Part shown: piece by piece, positions 21,962-34,900 of the stretch
Position numbering within the stretch: the first letter of the stretch is position 1
How the letters are laid out: every line of letters begins with the position of its first letter
Assembly: GCA_038501625.1 (NCBI GenBank)
Contig: JAZAYU010000001.1
Location: 1,178,001 to 1,242,000 of the forward strand
Direction of reading: 5' to 3'
DNA from: Corbicula japonica
Taxonomy: Eukaryota > Mollusca > Bivalvia > Venerida > Cyrenidae
DNA length: 64,000 nt
Position numbers and translations under genes: made by a program
The notes under the pieces: generated by a model
Database searches by the model: none
Seen by the model: only the letters and a program-made list of their open reading frames with translations
Told to the model about the DNA's origin: nothing

Positions 21962-22114
21962 ATGAAGGCAACTGGTGCTTTACAGGATTTTGACTTCGTA
22001 ACGAGGCTTTATACACCTGCCATATTCAGAGCTTGTTATTACACGGCGCATCAGCGCCGTGTATATTGGTATAACGAATTGAGATATACCATGGAGGAGC
22101 ACGTGACTGTTTAG
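21962..22114 (+). CDS. hypothetical 50-residue ORF in tandem unit 1
   Basis: I do not recognise this protein. It opens MKATGALQDFDFVTRLYTPA and ends YTMEEHVTV before TAG; the middle is rich in Tyr and Arg. There is no signal peptide and no obvious membrane segment. Supporting a real compact gene: a TATA box 24 bp upstream, an AATAAA at 22185-22190, and preservation of the frame in all four units, with one Val-to-Leu change in unit 2. Against it: the units are so alike that conservation says little, the 5' leader would be almost absent, and a 9-bp GC hairpin lies inside the frame (22041-22062). It could equally be a non-coding transcript. The ORF is below the usual length cut-off for annotation. 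Confidence 0.3.
   Translation: MKATGALQDFDFVTRLYTPAIFRACYYTAHQRRVYWYNELRYTMEEHVTV
22041..22062 (+). other. GC-rich hairpin in unit cassette
   Basis: ACACGGCGC, loop ATCA, GCGCCGTGT: a perfect 9-bp stem in otherwise AT-rich DNA. Identical in the four units. Confidence 0.7.
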
Positions 22115-22184
22115 GCTATAGACCACTTATTCAAATCCGATAGACTTCTTGACTGTTCACTGCTTTGCATATCTCTACTTCAGC

Positions 22185-22190
22185 AATAAA
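22185..22190 (+). terminator. candidate polyadenylation signal of unit cassette
   Basis: AATAAA 71 bp after the stop of the 50-codon ORF. Confidence 0.35.
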
Positions 22191-23058
22191 GCTGATTTTA
22201 AACTGATGATATCAACTGAGAAAGAGTCTAATAGACTTCCACTATAGCATTTCATCACATTCCTAATTAACTGTTGGGTCAAGCCATTAAAATCTTACAT
22301 TTAGAACCAACTTAGAGACCCATTAAAATCCCACTTTCATCATAGCATGAACGTTTATTTTTTCTGCATTTATGCTAGAGGTGTATCGTCTCGGTTGCGG
22401 AACGTTTGTTTACAATCTATCAGCGATGTTTGCTGTTTTTTAACGCAATCTATTTATAGCTTTCTGTACCAGTTCAGACATCTGCTGAATAATCAAAGTT
22501 AGTGACTGTTAATCGGTTCGACACAGTTCTCGCATTATATTAGTATTTTACTTTCGCAAAAATCGATTTTGTTAATTTAACTAATTTTTAATATGCGGAT
22601 GCAAACAAAACATTGTGTCTACTAATAAGCATATTTCTTAATTGGTAAAGAAATTAAATGCATCAAGCATAAGTAAGGTTTGATATTGTGGTTTCGTTTT
22701 GCTTATGTAAACAATCGCAATTTTTGTGTCAACAGGTAAAACATCTGAGAGCGGGCTTCCTTCTTACATGTAAGTGGATGCCGTTTAGAGGCACCTTCTT
22801 CTCATTAATTTTTTTTTAAATCATAAACAATATCCCAGAAAGGTTACTTCGCATATTGCTGATTATAGTCCCATTTAGAGGCAAACCTACGCTTTATGTG
22901 TCCAAACTGTACACGAGATATAGGCCTTAACTACATCAAAGCTGTCAGAGAGACGACAGATAGGCCTAAGCCGCCTAAGCCTTAGATAAGTACAAATAAG
23001 AGAGGTAATTTAAAAGCATCATGTAGGTTGCAGTTGTTATCGGCTGAAATGAATAGAT

Positions 23059-23474
23059 CACTGCTACTTTATAATGCGCACCTCCAGTCCCGAAGGTGCT
23101 ACCGATAAAATGAGGTGTGCGTATGCCGGTGAGCGGGGTGCTTGATCAAATTCATCATTTATTAACAAGGTAGGTGATGTCTTCTTGGAATGATTTTTAC
23201 GATTTATTTTTCTTCGATGGATAATGAGTAAATCTCGGCGAATCCGACGAGTTCAAAGAAACCACCTGCAACACATAAAGTTCATTCTTATTTAGGTCGA
23301 ACTATGTTTAAACTTTTGGGGCAATGTTTGTCTAGAGCCTAAAAATCTTGCTAAAATTGACATAACCGACCTAGTTATTGTTGAATTCGCAAAGGCACCT
23401 CGCTCACCGGAATTCGCGCACCTTACTTTCTCGGTATCATCGTCGGGACCGGAAGTGCGCGTTAAGTAGCAGTG
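23059..23474. mobile_element. 416-bp TIR element with 5-bp TSD
   Basis: Inverted ends of about 90 bp, CACTGCTACTTTATAATGCG on the left and the inverse of CACTGCTACTTAACGCGCAC on the right, also sharing CCGGTGAGCG near their inner limits. TAGAT stands directly outside both ends (23054-23058 and 23475-23479). A 5-bp duplication with CAC at the terminus recalls Transib-class elements, but the superfamily is not proven. Copies at 26981-27396, 30903-31318 and 34824-35239. Confidence 0.78.
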
Positions 23475-24097
23475 TAGATGAAAGATATATTCATGTGTTA
23501 AGTTGTACAGAACATTGTACATTATGTAATAATGTTCACTGGTCGGAGAGCACGAATGTCGTTATACTAATACACCATTTAAGATCGTTATGACTAAAAT
23601 CAGCATTTTCAACTTATTGAAACATTAAGATTCTTTACAACATTTTATAATTTAGCTTAAAACTGTCCGTAAAACAAGCATTATTTCAATTCTTTTGCAA
23701 CATGACACTGGATTTTACGCCGTGTACTCCTTTTGCTGCATTAGGAGCAATTTTTTACTTGTTGGAGAAGATTAAACGTAAACGTGACAAAAGGTTGTTA
23801 GCATGATTGTGTGAGAAGACGATCAATTCTTAGCTAAATAAACCTACTCAACGCGAACAATTCATTAAATGCATTGTTGTTTTCTTAATTAACTCATATA
23901 TCATGCAATTTAATACAGTGTTGCATGTTCCAGATAAATTGTGAACGGCGGTGATCATTTTACCCTATGAGATTTGAAGGTAATTTAATGGCTGTCCTCT
24001 AAACTACTGAACCCTAATGAAAACGTGACAAATTAACAAGGAAACTCCTATAACATTGACGATGCCAGCGAGTGCAAATATCTGGAGGAATCTGACG

Positions 24098-27000
24098 TGC
24101 TTTGGTTTGAGCATTTATGGAAAGCACATACGTTTTTCACCTTTTTTAAACTTTTAAAAATAAAACAACACTTCATGGTGTTTTCTTTGGTATTTTTTAT
24201 TCTTAAAAATAACTGGTTACAGTAACATTTGATATAACTCGTTACCACTGACTAACCATCACGGCTGAATCTTGTATTATTGATGAGAGCTTAATCACAC
24301 TAAATAAACTTAGGACCTGTTTTAGTTTTCAGACCATTAAGTGATACACTGTTTAGCTATTTAAAATAACATTACAAGAAGCATTGTAGCAATATCCGTC
24401 AGATTTTATTATAAGTTATACATTATACGAACAGAACTAAGGATCATAAAACTAAAACTGGAGACCAGTCTCAAATTTTGAGCATCTGATTGGCTGAGAT
24501 GGTCGCCATTTCAGGTAATTAGATGTTTGAGATTTGAGACTGGTCTCCAATTCTCAAATTTCCGTTTTATGATCTTGGGCCCTGTTTTTTTTGCGAATGG
24601 CAGTAACACGCCGGGGTAACTCTGATATGGAACTCATCATGCCCTCCCGGTAAAATCATATCAGCTGCTTCCGGGGTGCAATATCAGACGGAATATTGTC
24701 ACCAAAAAAGGTAGGTGATGCTCAACTTTCATCGATTACATAAATTAGACCCCACTTCCAGGAAAAACTCGAATGTTATACGACCCTCCTTTGAATCCGA
24801 AACAAGACGATTTTTGTAGTTTGTGGAATTAGTTGAAACTCGGCAGTAAAAAGATAAAGATATCGAATCTTGACTATGACTGTAGGTCGCTCTCCGAACA
24901 TTTATGAAACAATACGTAGTTTATTCCCTTGTTGGGGAGTATGTATGCGTGAAATAAGATGAGACCTCCCATTCAGAAAAAATTCCAGTGGCCAGAAATG
25001 TGCGGCTACTAAATTACCCGTTAAAATATTTTTGAGTTCCATATCGGACTGCCGAGTTCCACATCAGACAATGAAGCCTCGCATAAAAGTTTTTAGCTTG
25101 TATAATTATAATAAATGTTTTGTTTTACATTAAATAATATTAATATTTTTGCCATAGAACAATTATCAAAATTTGCCATTGCTTAGAGAGTTTATTTTCC
25201 ACTATGCACGGGATTGATCGCTTGGGTCAGGTCTTACTAACGTCGAATGAAGTTAAGAAACCAAGGACCACTTCTTCGACAGACCAACCAGAGTAAATGG
25301 TAGAAAGCAAATGAAGAAAACGTTCAAGTATGGTGTCAACGAACCACAGCGGGGTTAAATGCCTGTCCGAGCAAAGTAAGGATAACGAAACCAAAGTTCA
25401 ACGTCGAAACACTTTGATCTTAACTTTTATAAATGATTTTGGACTGCCATATAATGTACGACTTCCAAGTGTATGCAATACAAAACACCATATATATTTA
25501 AAAAAAATTAATTGCAGCCTATTGTTATGATTAATTGTCGACATTTTTCATCTTTTTTTACAGCCGATTTTTAACTGATTCTAAAGAGACTAATATCATT
25601 TGTTCGTTATTCAAAGGAGGGTCGAATAGCATTCGAGTTTTTCCGGGAAGTGAGCACTAGTTTATGTAATCGATGAAAATTGAGGGTCACCTACTTTTTC
25701 CATGACAATATTACGTCTGATATGGAACCCGGGATGCGGCTGATATGATTTTACCGGGAGCGCATGATGAGTTCCATATCAGAGTTCCCCCGGCGTGGGT
25801 AAGCAATCTCACAATTTATTGCCATACAATCCGTGCGGTGCTTCGGAGCGTATATATAAACCCGACAACCTGATTTCAATGCAATGAAGGCAACTGGTGC
25901 TTTACAGGATTTTGACTTCCTAACGAGGCTTTATACACCTGCCATATTCAGAGCTTGTTATTACACGGCGCATCAGCGCCGTGTATATTGGTATAACGAA
26001 TTGAGATATACCATGGAGGAGCACGTGACTGTTTAGGCTATAGACCACTTATTCAAATCCGATAGACTTCTTGACTGTTCACTGCTTTGCATATCTCTAC
26101 TTCAGCAATAAAGCTGATTTTAAACTGATGATATCAACTGAGAAAGAGTCTAATAGACTTCCACTATAGCATTTCATCACATTCCTAATTAACTGTTGGG
26201 TCAAGCCATTAAAATCTTACATTTAGAACCAACTTAGAGACCCATTAAAATCCCACTTTCATCATAGCATGAACGTTTATTTTTTCTGCATTTATGCTAG
26301 AGGTGTATCGTCTCGGTTGCGGAACGTTTGTTTACAATCTATCAGCGATGTTTGCTGTTTTTTAACGCAATCTATTTATAGCTTTCTGTACCAGTTCAGA
26401 CATCTGCTGAATAATCAAAGTTAGTGACTGTTAATCGGTTCGACACAGTTCTCGCATTATATTAGTATTTTACTTTCGCAAAAATCGATTTTGTTAATTT
26501 AACTAATTTTTAATATGCGGATGCAAACAAAACATTGTGTCTACTAATAAGCATATTTCTTAATTGGTAAAGAAATTAAATGCATCAAGCATAAGTAAGG
26601 TTTGATATTGTGGTTTCGTTTTGCTTATGTAAACAATCGCAATTTTTGTGTCAACAGGTAAAACATCTGAGAGCGGGCTTCCTTCTTACATGTAAGTGGA
26701 TGCCGTTTAGAGGCACCTTCTTCTCATTAATTTTTTTTTAAATCATAAACAATATCCCAGAAAGGTTACTTCGCATATTGTTGATTATAGTCCCATTTAG
26801 AGGCAAACCTACGCTTTATGTGTCCAAACTGTACACGAGATATAGGCCTTAACTACATCAAAGCTGTCAGAGAGACGACAGATAGGCCTAAGCCGCCTAA
26901 GCCTTAGATAAGTACAAATAAGAGAGGTAATTTAAAAGCATCATGTAGGTTGCAGTTGTTATCGGCTGAAATGAATAGATCACTGCTACTTTATAATGCG

Positions 27001-28019
27001 CACCTCCAGTCCCGAAGGTGCTACCGATAAAATGAGGTGTGCGTATGCCGGTGAGCGGGGTGCTTGATCAAATTCATCATTTATTAACAAGGTAGGTGAT
27101 GTCTTCTTGGAATGATTTTTACGATTTATTTTTCTTCGATGGATAATGAGTAAATCTCGGCGAATCCGACGAGTTCAAAGAAACCACCTGCAACACATAA
27201 AGTTCATTCTTATTTAGGTCGAACTATGTTTAAACTTTTGGGGCAATGTTTGTCTAGAGCCTAAAAATCTTGCTAAAATTGACATAACCGACCTAGTTAT
27301 TGTTGAATTCGCAAAGGCACCTCGCTCACCGGAATTCGCGCACCTTACTTTCTCGGTATCATCGTCGGGACCGGAAGTGCGCGTTAAGTAGCAGTGTAGA
27401 TGAAAGATATATTCATGTGTTAAGTTGTACAGAACATTGTACATTATGTAATAATGTTCACTGGTCGGAGAGCACGAATGTCGTTATACTAATACACCAT
27501 TTAAGATCGTTATGACTAAAATCAGCATTTTCAACTTATTGAAACATTAAGATTCTTTACAACATTTTATAATTTAGCTTAAAACTGTCCGTAAAACAAG
27601 CATTATTTCAATTCTTTTGCAACATGACACTGGATTTTACGCCGTGTACTCCTTTTGCTGCATTAGGAGCAATTTTTTACTTGTTGGAGAAGATTAAACG
27701 TAAACGTGACAAAAGGTTGTTAGCATGATTGTGTGAGAAGACGATCAATTCTTAGCTAAATAAACCTACTCAACGCGAACAATTCATTAAATGCATTGTT
27801 GTTTTCTTAATTAACTCATATATCATGCAATTTAATACAGTGTTGCATGTTCCAGATAAATTGTGAACGGCGGTGATCATTTTACCCTATGAGATTTGAA
27901 GGTAATTTAATGGCTGTCCTCTAAACTACTGAACCCTAATGAAAACGTGACAAATTAACAAGGAAACTCCTATAACATTGACGATGCCAGCGAGTGCAAA
28001 TATCTGGAGGAATCTGACG
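24098..28019. repeat. 3.92-kb tandem unit 2 of 4
   Basis: Same content as unit 1. Private differences noticed: TTTGG instead of TTAGG at the start, CTTCCTAAC at about 25920, and GTTGATT at about 26783. Confidence 0.95.
25884..26036 (+). CDS. hypothetical 50-residue ORF in tandem unit 2
   Basis: Same ORF as at 21962-22114, with Val13 changed to Leu (GTA to CTA). TATA box and AATAAA preserved at the same spacing. Confidence 0.3.
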   Translation: MKATGALQDFDFLTRLYTPAIFRACYYTAHQRRVYWYNELRYTMEEHVTV

Positions 28020-31000
28020 TGCTTAGGTTTGAGCATTTATGGAAAGCACATACGTTTTTCACCTTTTTTAAACTTTTAAAAATAAAACAACACTTCATGG
28101 TGTTTTCTTTGGTATTTTTTATTCTTAAAAATAACTGGTTACAGTAACATTTGATATAACTCGTTACCACTGACTAACCATCACGGCTGAATCTTGTATT
28201 ATTGATGAGAGCTTAATCACACTAAATAAACTTAGGACCTGTTTTAGTTTTCAGACCATTAAGTGATACACTGTTTAGCTATTTAAAATAACATTACAAG
28301 AAGCATTGTAGCAATATCCGTCAGATTTTATTATAAGTTATACATTATACGAACAGAACTAAGGATCATAAAACTAAAACTGGAGACCAGTCTCAAATTT
28401 TGAGCATCTGATTGGCTGAGATGGTCGCCATTTCAGGTAATTAGATGTTTGAGATTTGAGACTGGTCTCCAATTCTCAAATTTCCGTTTTATGATCTTGG
28501 GCCCTGTTTTTTTTGCGAATGGCAGTAACACGCCGGGGTAACTCTGATATGGAACTCATCATGCCCTCCCGGTAAAATCATATCAGCTGCTTCCGGGGTG
28601 CAATATCAGACGGAATATTGTCACCAAACAAGGTAGGTGATGCTCAACTTTCATCGATTACATAAATTAGACCCGACTTCCAGGAAAAACTCGAATGTTA
28701 TACGACCCTCCTTTGAATCCGAAACAAGACGATTTTTGTAGTTTGTGGAATTAGTTGAAACTCGGCAGTAAAAAGATAAAGATATCGAATCTTGACTATG
28801 ACTGTAGGTCGCTCTCCGAACATTTATGAAACAATACGTAGTTTATTCCCTTGTTGGGGAGTATGTATGCGTGAAATAAGATGAGACCTCCCATTCAGAA
28901 AAAATTCCAGTGGCCAGAAATGTGCGGCTACTAAATTACCCGTTAAAATATTTTTGAGTTCCATATCGGACTGCCGAGTTCCACATCAGACAATGAAGCC
29001 TCGCATAAAAGTTTTTAGCTTGTATAATTATAATAAATGTTTTGTTTTACATTAAATAATATTAATATTTTTGCCATAGAACAATTATCAAAATTTGCCA
29101 TTGCTTAGAGAGTTTATTTTCCACTATGCACGGGATTGATCGCTTGGGTCAGGTCTTACTAACGTCGAATGAAGTTAAGAAACCAAGGACCACTTCTTCG
29201 ACAGACCAACCAGAGTAAATGGTAGAAAGCAAATGAAGAAAACGTTCAAGTATGGTGTCAACGAACCACAGCGGGGTTAAATGCCTGTCCGAGCAAAGTA
29301 AGGATAACGAAACCAAAGTTCAACGTCGAAACACTTTGATCTTAACTTTTATAAATGATTTTGGACTGCCATATAATGTACGACTTCCAAGTGTATGCAA
29401 TACAAAACACCATATATATTTAAAAAAAATTAATTGCAGCCTATTGTTATGATTAATTGTCGACATTTTTCATCTTTTTTTACAGCCGATTTTTAACTGA
29501 TTCTAAAGAGACTAATATCATTTGTTCGTTATTCAAAGGAGGGTCGAATAGCATTCGAGTTTTTCCGGGAAATGAGCACTAGTTTATGTAATCGATGAAA
29601 ATTGAGGGTCACCTACTTTTTCCATGACAATATTACGTCTGATATGGAACCCGGGATGCGGCTGATATGATTTTACCGGGAGCGCATGATGAGTTCCATA
29701 TCAGAGTTACCCCGGCGTGGGTAAGCAATCTCACAATTTATTGCCATACAATCCGTGCGGTGCTTCGGAGCGTATATATAAACCCGACAACCTGATTTCA
29801 ATGCAATGAAGGCAACTGGTGCTTTACAGGATTTTGACTTCGTAACGAGGCTTTATACACCTGCCATATTCAGAGCTTGTTATTACACGGCGCATCAGCG
29901 CCGTGTATATTGGTATAACGAATTGAGATATACCATGGAGGAGCACGTGACTGTTTAGGCTATAGACCACTTATTCAAATCCGATAGACTTCTTGACTGT
30001 TCACTGCTTTGCATATCTCTACTTCAGCAATAAAGCTGATTTTAAACTGATGATATCAACTGAGAAAGAGTCTAATAGACTTCCACTATAGCATTTCATC
30101 ACATTCCTAATTAACTGTTGGGTCAAGCCATTAAAATCTTACATTTAGAACCAACTTAGAGACCCATTAAAATCCCACTTTCATCATAGCATGAACGTTT
30201 ATTTTTTCTGCATTTATGCTAGAGGTGTATCGTCTCGGTTGCGGAACGTTTGTTTACAATCTATCAGCGATGTTTGCTGTTTTTTAACGCAATCTATTTA
30301 TAGCTTTCTGTACCAGTTCAGACATCTGCTGAATAATCAAAGTTAGTGACTGTTAATCGGTTCGACACAGTTCTCGCATTATATTAGTATTTTACTTTCG
30401 CAAAAATCGATTTTGTTAATTTAACTAATTTTTAATATGCGGATGCAAACAAAACATTGTGTCTACTAATAAGCATATTTCTTAATTGGTAAAGAAATTA
30501 AATGCATCAAGCATAAGTAAGGTTTGATATTGTGGTTTCGTTTTGCTTATGTAAACAATCGCAATTTTTGTGTCAACAGGTAAAACATCTGAGAGCGGGC
30601 TTCCTTCTTACATGTAAGTGGATGCCGTTTAGAGGCACCTTCTTCTCATTAATTTTTTTTTAAATCATAAACAATATCCCAGAAAGGTTACTTCGCATAT
30701 TGCTGATTATAGTCCCATTTAGAGGCAAACCTACGCTTTATGTGTCCAAACTGTACACGAGATATAGGCCTTAACTACATCAAAGCTGTCAGAGAGACGA
30801 CAGATAGGCCTAAGCCGCCTAAGCCTTAGATAAGTACAAATAAGAGAGGTAATTTAAAAGCATCATGTAGGTTGCAGTTGTTATCGGCTGAAATGAATAG
30901 ATCACTGCTACTTTATAATGCGCACCTCCAGTCCCGAAGGTGCTACCGATAAAATGAGGTGTGCGTATGCCGGTGAGCGGGGTGCTTGATCAAATTCATC

Positions 31001-31941
31001 ATTTATTAACAAGGTAGGTGATGTCTTCTTGGAATGATTTTTACGATTTATTTTTCTTCGATGGATAATGAGTAAATCTCGGCGAATCCGACGAGTTCAA
31101 AGAAACCACCTGCAACACATAAAGTTCATTCTTATTTAGGTCGAACTATGTTTAAACTTTTGGGGCAATGTTTGTCTAGAGCCTAAAAATCTTGCTAAAA
31201 TTGACATAACCGACCTAGTTATTGTTGAATTCGCAAAGGCACCTCGCTCACCGGAATTCGCGCACCTTACTTTCTCGGTATCATCGTCGGGACCGGAAGT
31301 GCGCGTTAAGTAGCAGTGTAGATGAAAGATATATTCATGTGTTAAGTTGTACAGAACATTGTACATTATGTAATAATGTTCACTGGTCGGAGAGCACGAA
31401 TGTCGTTATACTAATACACCATTTAAGATCGTTATGACTAAAATCAGCATTTTCAACTTATTGAAACATTAAGATTCTTTACAACATTTTATAATTTAGC
31501 TTAAAACTGTCCGTAAAACAAGCATTATTTCAATTCTTTTGCAACATGACACTGGATTTTACGCCGTGTACTCCTTTTGCTGCATTAGGAGCAATTTTTT
31601 ACTTGTTGGAGAAGATTAAACGTAAACGTGACAAAAGGTTGTTAGCATGATTGTGTGAGAAGACGATCAATTCTTAGCTAAATAAACCTACTCAACGCGA
31701 ACAATTCATTAAATGCATTGTTGTTTTCTTAATTAACTCATATATCATGCAATTTAATACAGTGTTGCATGTTCCAGATAAATTGTGAACGGCGGTGATC
31801 ATTTTACCCTATGAGATTTGAAGGTAATTTAATGGCTGTCCTCTAAACTACTGAACCCTAATGAAAACGTGACAAATTAACAAGGAAACTCCTATAACAT
31901 TGACGATGCCAGCGAGTGCAAATATCTGGAGGAATCTGACG
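28020..31941. repeat. 3.92-kb tandem unit 3 of 4
   Basis: Private differences noticed: ACCAAACAAGG at about 28623, ACCCGACTT at about 28671, and GTTACCCCGG at about 29707, the last making the right TIR match the left better than in the other units. Confidence 0.95.
29806..29958 (+). CDS. hypothetical 50-residue ORF in tandem unit 3
   Basis: Identical reading to the copy at 21962-22114, same flanking TATA box and AATAAA. Confidence 0.3.
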   Translation: MKATGALQDFDFVTRLYTPAIFRACYYTAHQRRVYWYNELRYTMEEHVTV

Positions 31942-34900
31942 TGCTTAGGTTTGAGCATTTATGGAAAGCACATACGTTTTTCACCTTTTTTAAACTTTTA
32001 AAAATAAAACAACACTTCATGGTGTTTTCTTTGGTATTTTTTATTCTTAAAAATAACTGGTTACAGTAACATTTGATATAACTCGTTACCACTGACTAAC
32101 CATCACGGCTGAATCTTGTATTATTGATGAGAGCTTAATCACACTAAATAAACTTAGGACCTGTTTTAGTTTTCAGACCATTAAGTGATACACTGTTTAG
32201 CTATTTAAAATAACATTACAAGAAGCATTGTAGCAATATCCGTCAGATTTTATTATAAGTTATACATTATACGAACAGAACTAAGGATCATAAAACTAAA
32301 ACTGGAGACCAGTCTCAAATTTTGAGCATCTGATTGGCTGAGATGGTCGCCATTTCAGGTAATTAGATGTTTGAGATTTGAGACTGGTCTCCAATTCTCA
32401 AATTTCCGTTTTATGATCTTGGGCCCTGTTTTTTTTGCGAATGGCAGTAACACGCCGGGGTAACTCTGATATGGAACTCATCATGCCCTCCCGGTAAAAT
32501 CATATCAGCTGCTTCCGGGGTGCAATATCAGACGGAATATTGTCACCAAAAAAGGTAGGTGATGCTCAACTTTCATCGATTACATAAATTAGACCCCACT
32601 TCCAGGAAAAACTCGAATGTTATACGACCCTCCTTTGAATCCGAAACAAGACGATTTTTGTAGTTTGTGGAATTAGTTGAAACTCGGCAGTAAAAAGATA
32701 AAGATATCGAATCTTGACTATGACTGTAGGTCGCTCTCCGAACATTTATGAAACAATACGTAGTTTATTCCCTTGTTGGGGAGTATGTATGCGTGAAATA
32801 AGATGAGACCTCCCATTCAGAAAAAATTCCAGTGGCCAGAAATGTGCGGCTACTAAATTACCCGTTAAAATATTTTTGAGTTCCATATCGGACTGCCGAG
32901 TTCCACATCAGACAATGAAGCCTCGCATAAAAGTTTTTAGCTTGTATAATTATAATAAATGTTTTGTTTTACATTAAATAATATTAATATTTTTGCCATA
33001 GAACAATTATCAAAATTTGCCATTGCTTAGAGAGTTTATTTTCCACTATGCACGGGATTGATCGCTTGGGTCAGGTCTTACTAACGTCGAATGAAGTTAA
33101 GAAACCAAGGACCACTTCTTCGACAGACCAACCAGAGTAAATGGTAGAAAGCAAATGAAGAAAACGTTCAAGTATGGTGTCAACGAACCACAGCGGGGTT
33201 AAATGCCTGTCCGAGCAAAGTAAGGATAACGAAACCAAAGTTCAACGTCGAAACACTTTGATCTTAACTTTTATAAATGATTTTGGACTGCCATATAATG
33301 TACGACTTCCAAGTGTATGCAATACAAAACACCATATATATTTAAAAAAAATTAATTGCAGCCTATTGTTATGATTAATTGTCGACATTTTTCATCTTTT
33401 TTTACAGCCGATTTTTAACTGATTCTAAAGAGACTAATATCATTTGTTCGTTATTCAAAGGAGGGTCGAATAGCATTCGAGTTTTTCCGGGAAATGAGCA
33501 CTAGTTTATGTAATCGATGAAAATTGAGGGTCACCTACTTTTTCCATGACAATATTACGTCTGATATGGAACCCGGGATGCGGCTGATATGATTTTACCG
33601 GGAGCGCATGATGAGTTCCATATCAGAGTTCCCCCGGCGTGGGTAAGCAATCTCACAATTTATTGCCATACAATCCGTGCGGTGCTTCGGAGCGTATATA
33701 TAAACCCGACAACCTGATTTCAATGCAATGAAGGCAACTGGTGCTTTACAGGATTTTGACTTCGTAACGAGGCTTTATACACCTGCCATATTCAGAGCTT
33801 GTTATTACACGGCGCATCAGCGCCGTGTATATTGGTATAACGAATTGAGATATACCATGGAGGAGCACGTGACTGTTTAGGCTATAGACCACTTATTCAA
33901 ATCCGATAGACTTCTTGACTGTTCACTGCTTTGCATATCTCTACTTCAGCAATAAAGCTGATTTTAAACTGATGATATCAACTGAGAAAGAGTCTAATAG
34001 ACTTCCACTATAGCATTTCATCACATTCCTAATTAACTGTTGGGTCAAGCCATTAAAATCTTACATTTAGAACCAACTTAGAGACCCATTAAAATCCCAC
34101 TTTCATCATAGCATGAACGTTTATTTTTTCTGCATTTATGCTAGAGGTGTATCGTCTCGGTTGCGGAACGTTTGTTTACAATCTATCAGCGATGTTTGCT
34201 GTTTTTTAACGCAATCTATTTATAGCTTTCTGTACCAGTTCAGACATCTGCTGAATAATCAAAGTTAGTGACTGTTAATCGGTTCGACACAGTTCTCGCA
34301 TTATATTAGTATTTTACTTTCGCAAAAATCGATTTTGTTAATTTAACTAATTTTTAATATGCGGATGCAAACAAAACATTGTGTCTACTAATAAGCATAT
34401 TTCTTAATTGGTAAAGAAATTAAATGCATCAAGCATAAGTAAGGTTTGATATTGTGGTTTCGTTTTGCTTATGTAAACAATCGCAATTTTTGTGTCAACA
34501 GGTAAAACATCTGAGAGCGGGCTTCCTTCTTACATGTAAGTGGATGCCGTTTAGAGGCACCTTCTTCTCATTAATTTTTTTTAAATCATAAAGAATATCC
34601 CAGAAAGGTTACTTCGCATATTGCTGATTATAGTCCCATTTAGAGGCAAACCTACGCTTTATGTGTCCAAACTGTACACGAGATATAGGCCTTAACTACA
34701 TCAAAGCTGTCAGAGAGACGACAGATAGGCCTAAGCCGCCTAAGCCTTAGATAAGTACAAATAAGAGAGGTAATTTAAAAGCATCATGTAGGTTGCAGTT
34801 GTTATCGGCTGAAATGAATAGATCACTGCTACTTTATAATGCGCACCTCCAGTCCCGAAGGTGCTACCGATAAAATGAGGTGTGCGTATGTCGGTGAGCG

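Larger units (their letters stand above)
20177..24097. repeat. 3.92-kb tandem unit 1 of 4
   Basis: First unit of a head-to-tail array. Units 1 and 4 are 3921 bp and units 2 and 3 are 3922 bp; the one-base differences lie in T homopolymers near 20670 and 34575. The unit starts TGCTTAGGTTTGAGC and ends AATCTGACG. I could spot only a handful of private base differences per unit. Order inside each unit: leader, P1 palindrome, 1191-bp long-TIR element, TATA/ORF/polyA cassette, about 0.9 kb without features, 416-bp TIR element, tail. No transposase, reverse transcriptase, Rep-like protein or histone/rRNA sequence was seen. Confidence 0.95.

Noticed and set aside
23292..23593. 76- and 71-codon ORFs on opposite strands, repeated in each tandem unit
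   Set aside because: They lie largely within a 416-bp non-coding TIR element and overlap each other; conservation only reflects the recent duplication.
23702..23806. 34-codon ORF (MTLDFTPCTPFAALGAIFYL...) with a basic tail, followed by AATAAA
   Set aside because: Attractive hydrophobic-then-basic pattern, but too short and without a promoter or clear splice context; not called.
24048..24248. 66-codon minus-strand ORF spanning the unit 1/unit 2 junction
   Set aside because: No domain, and it exists only because of the tandem junction.
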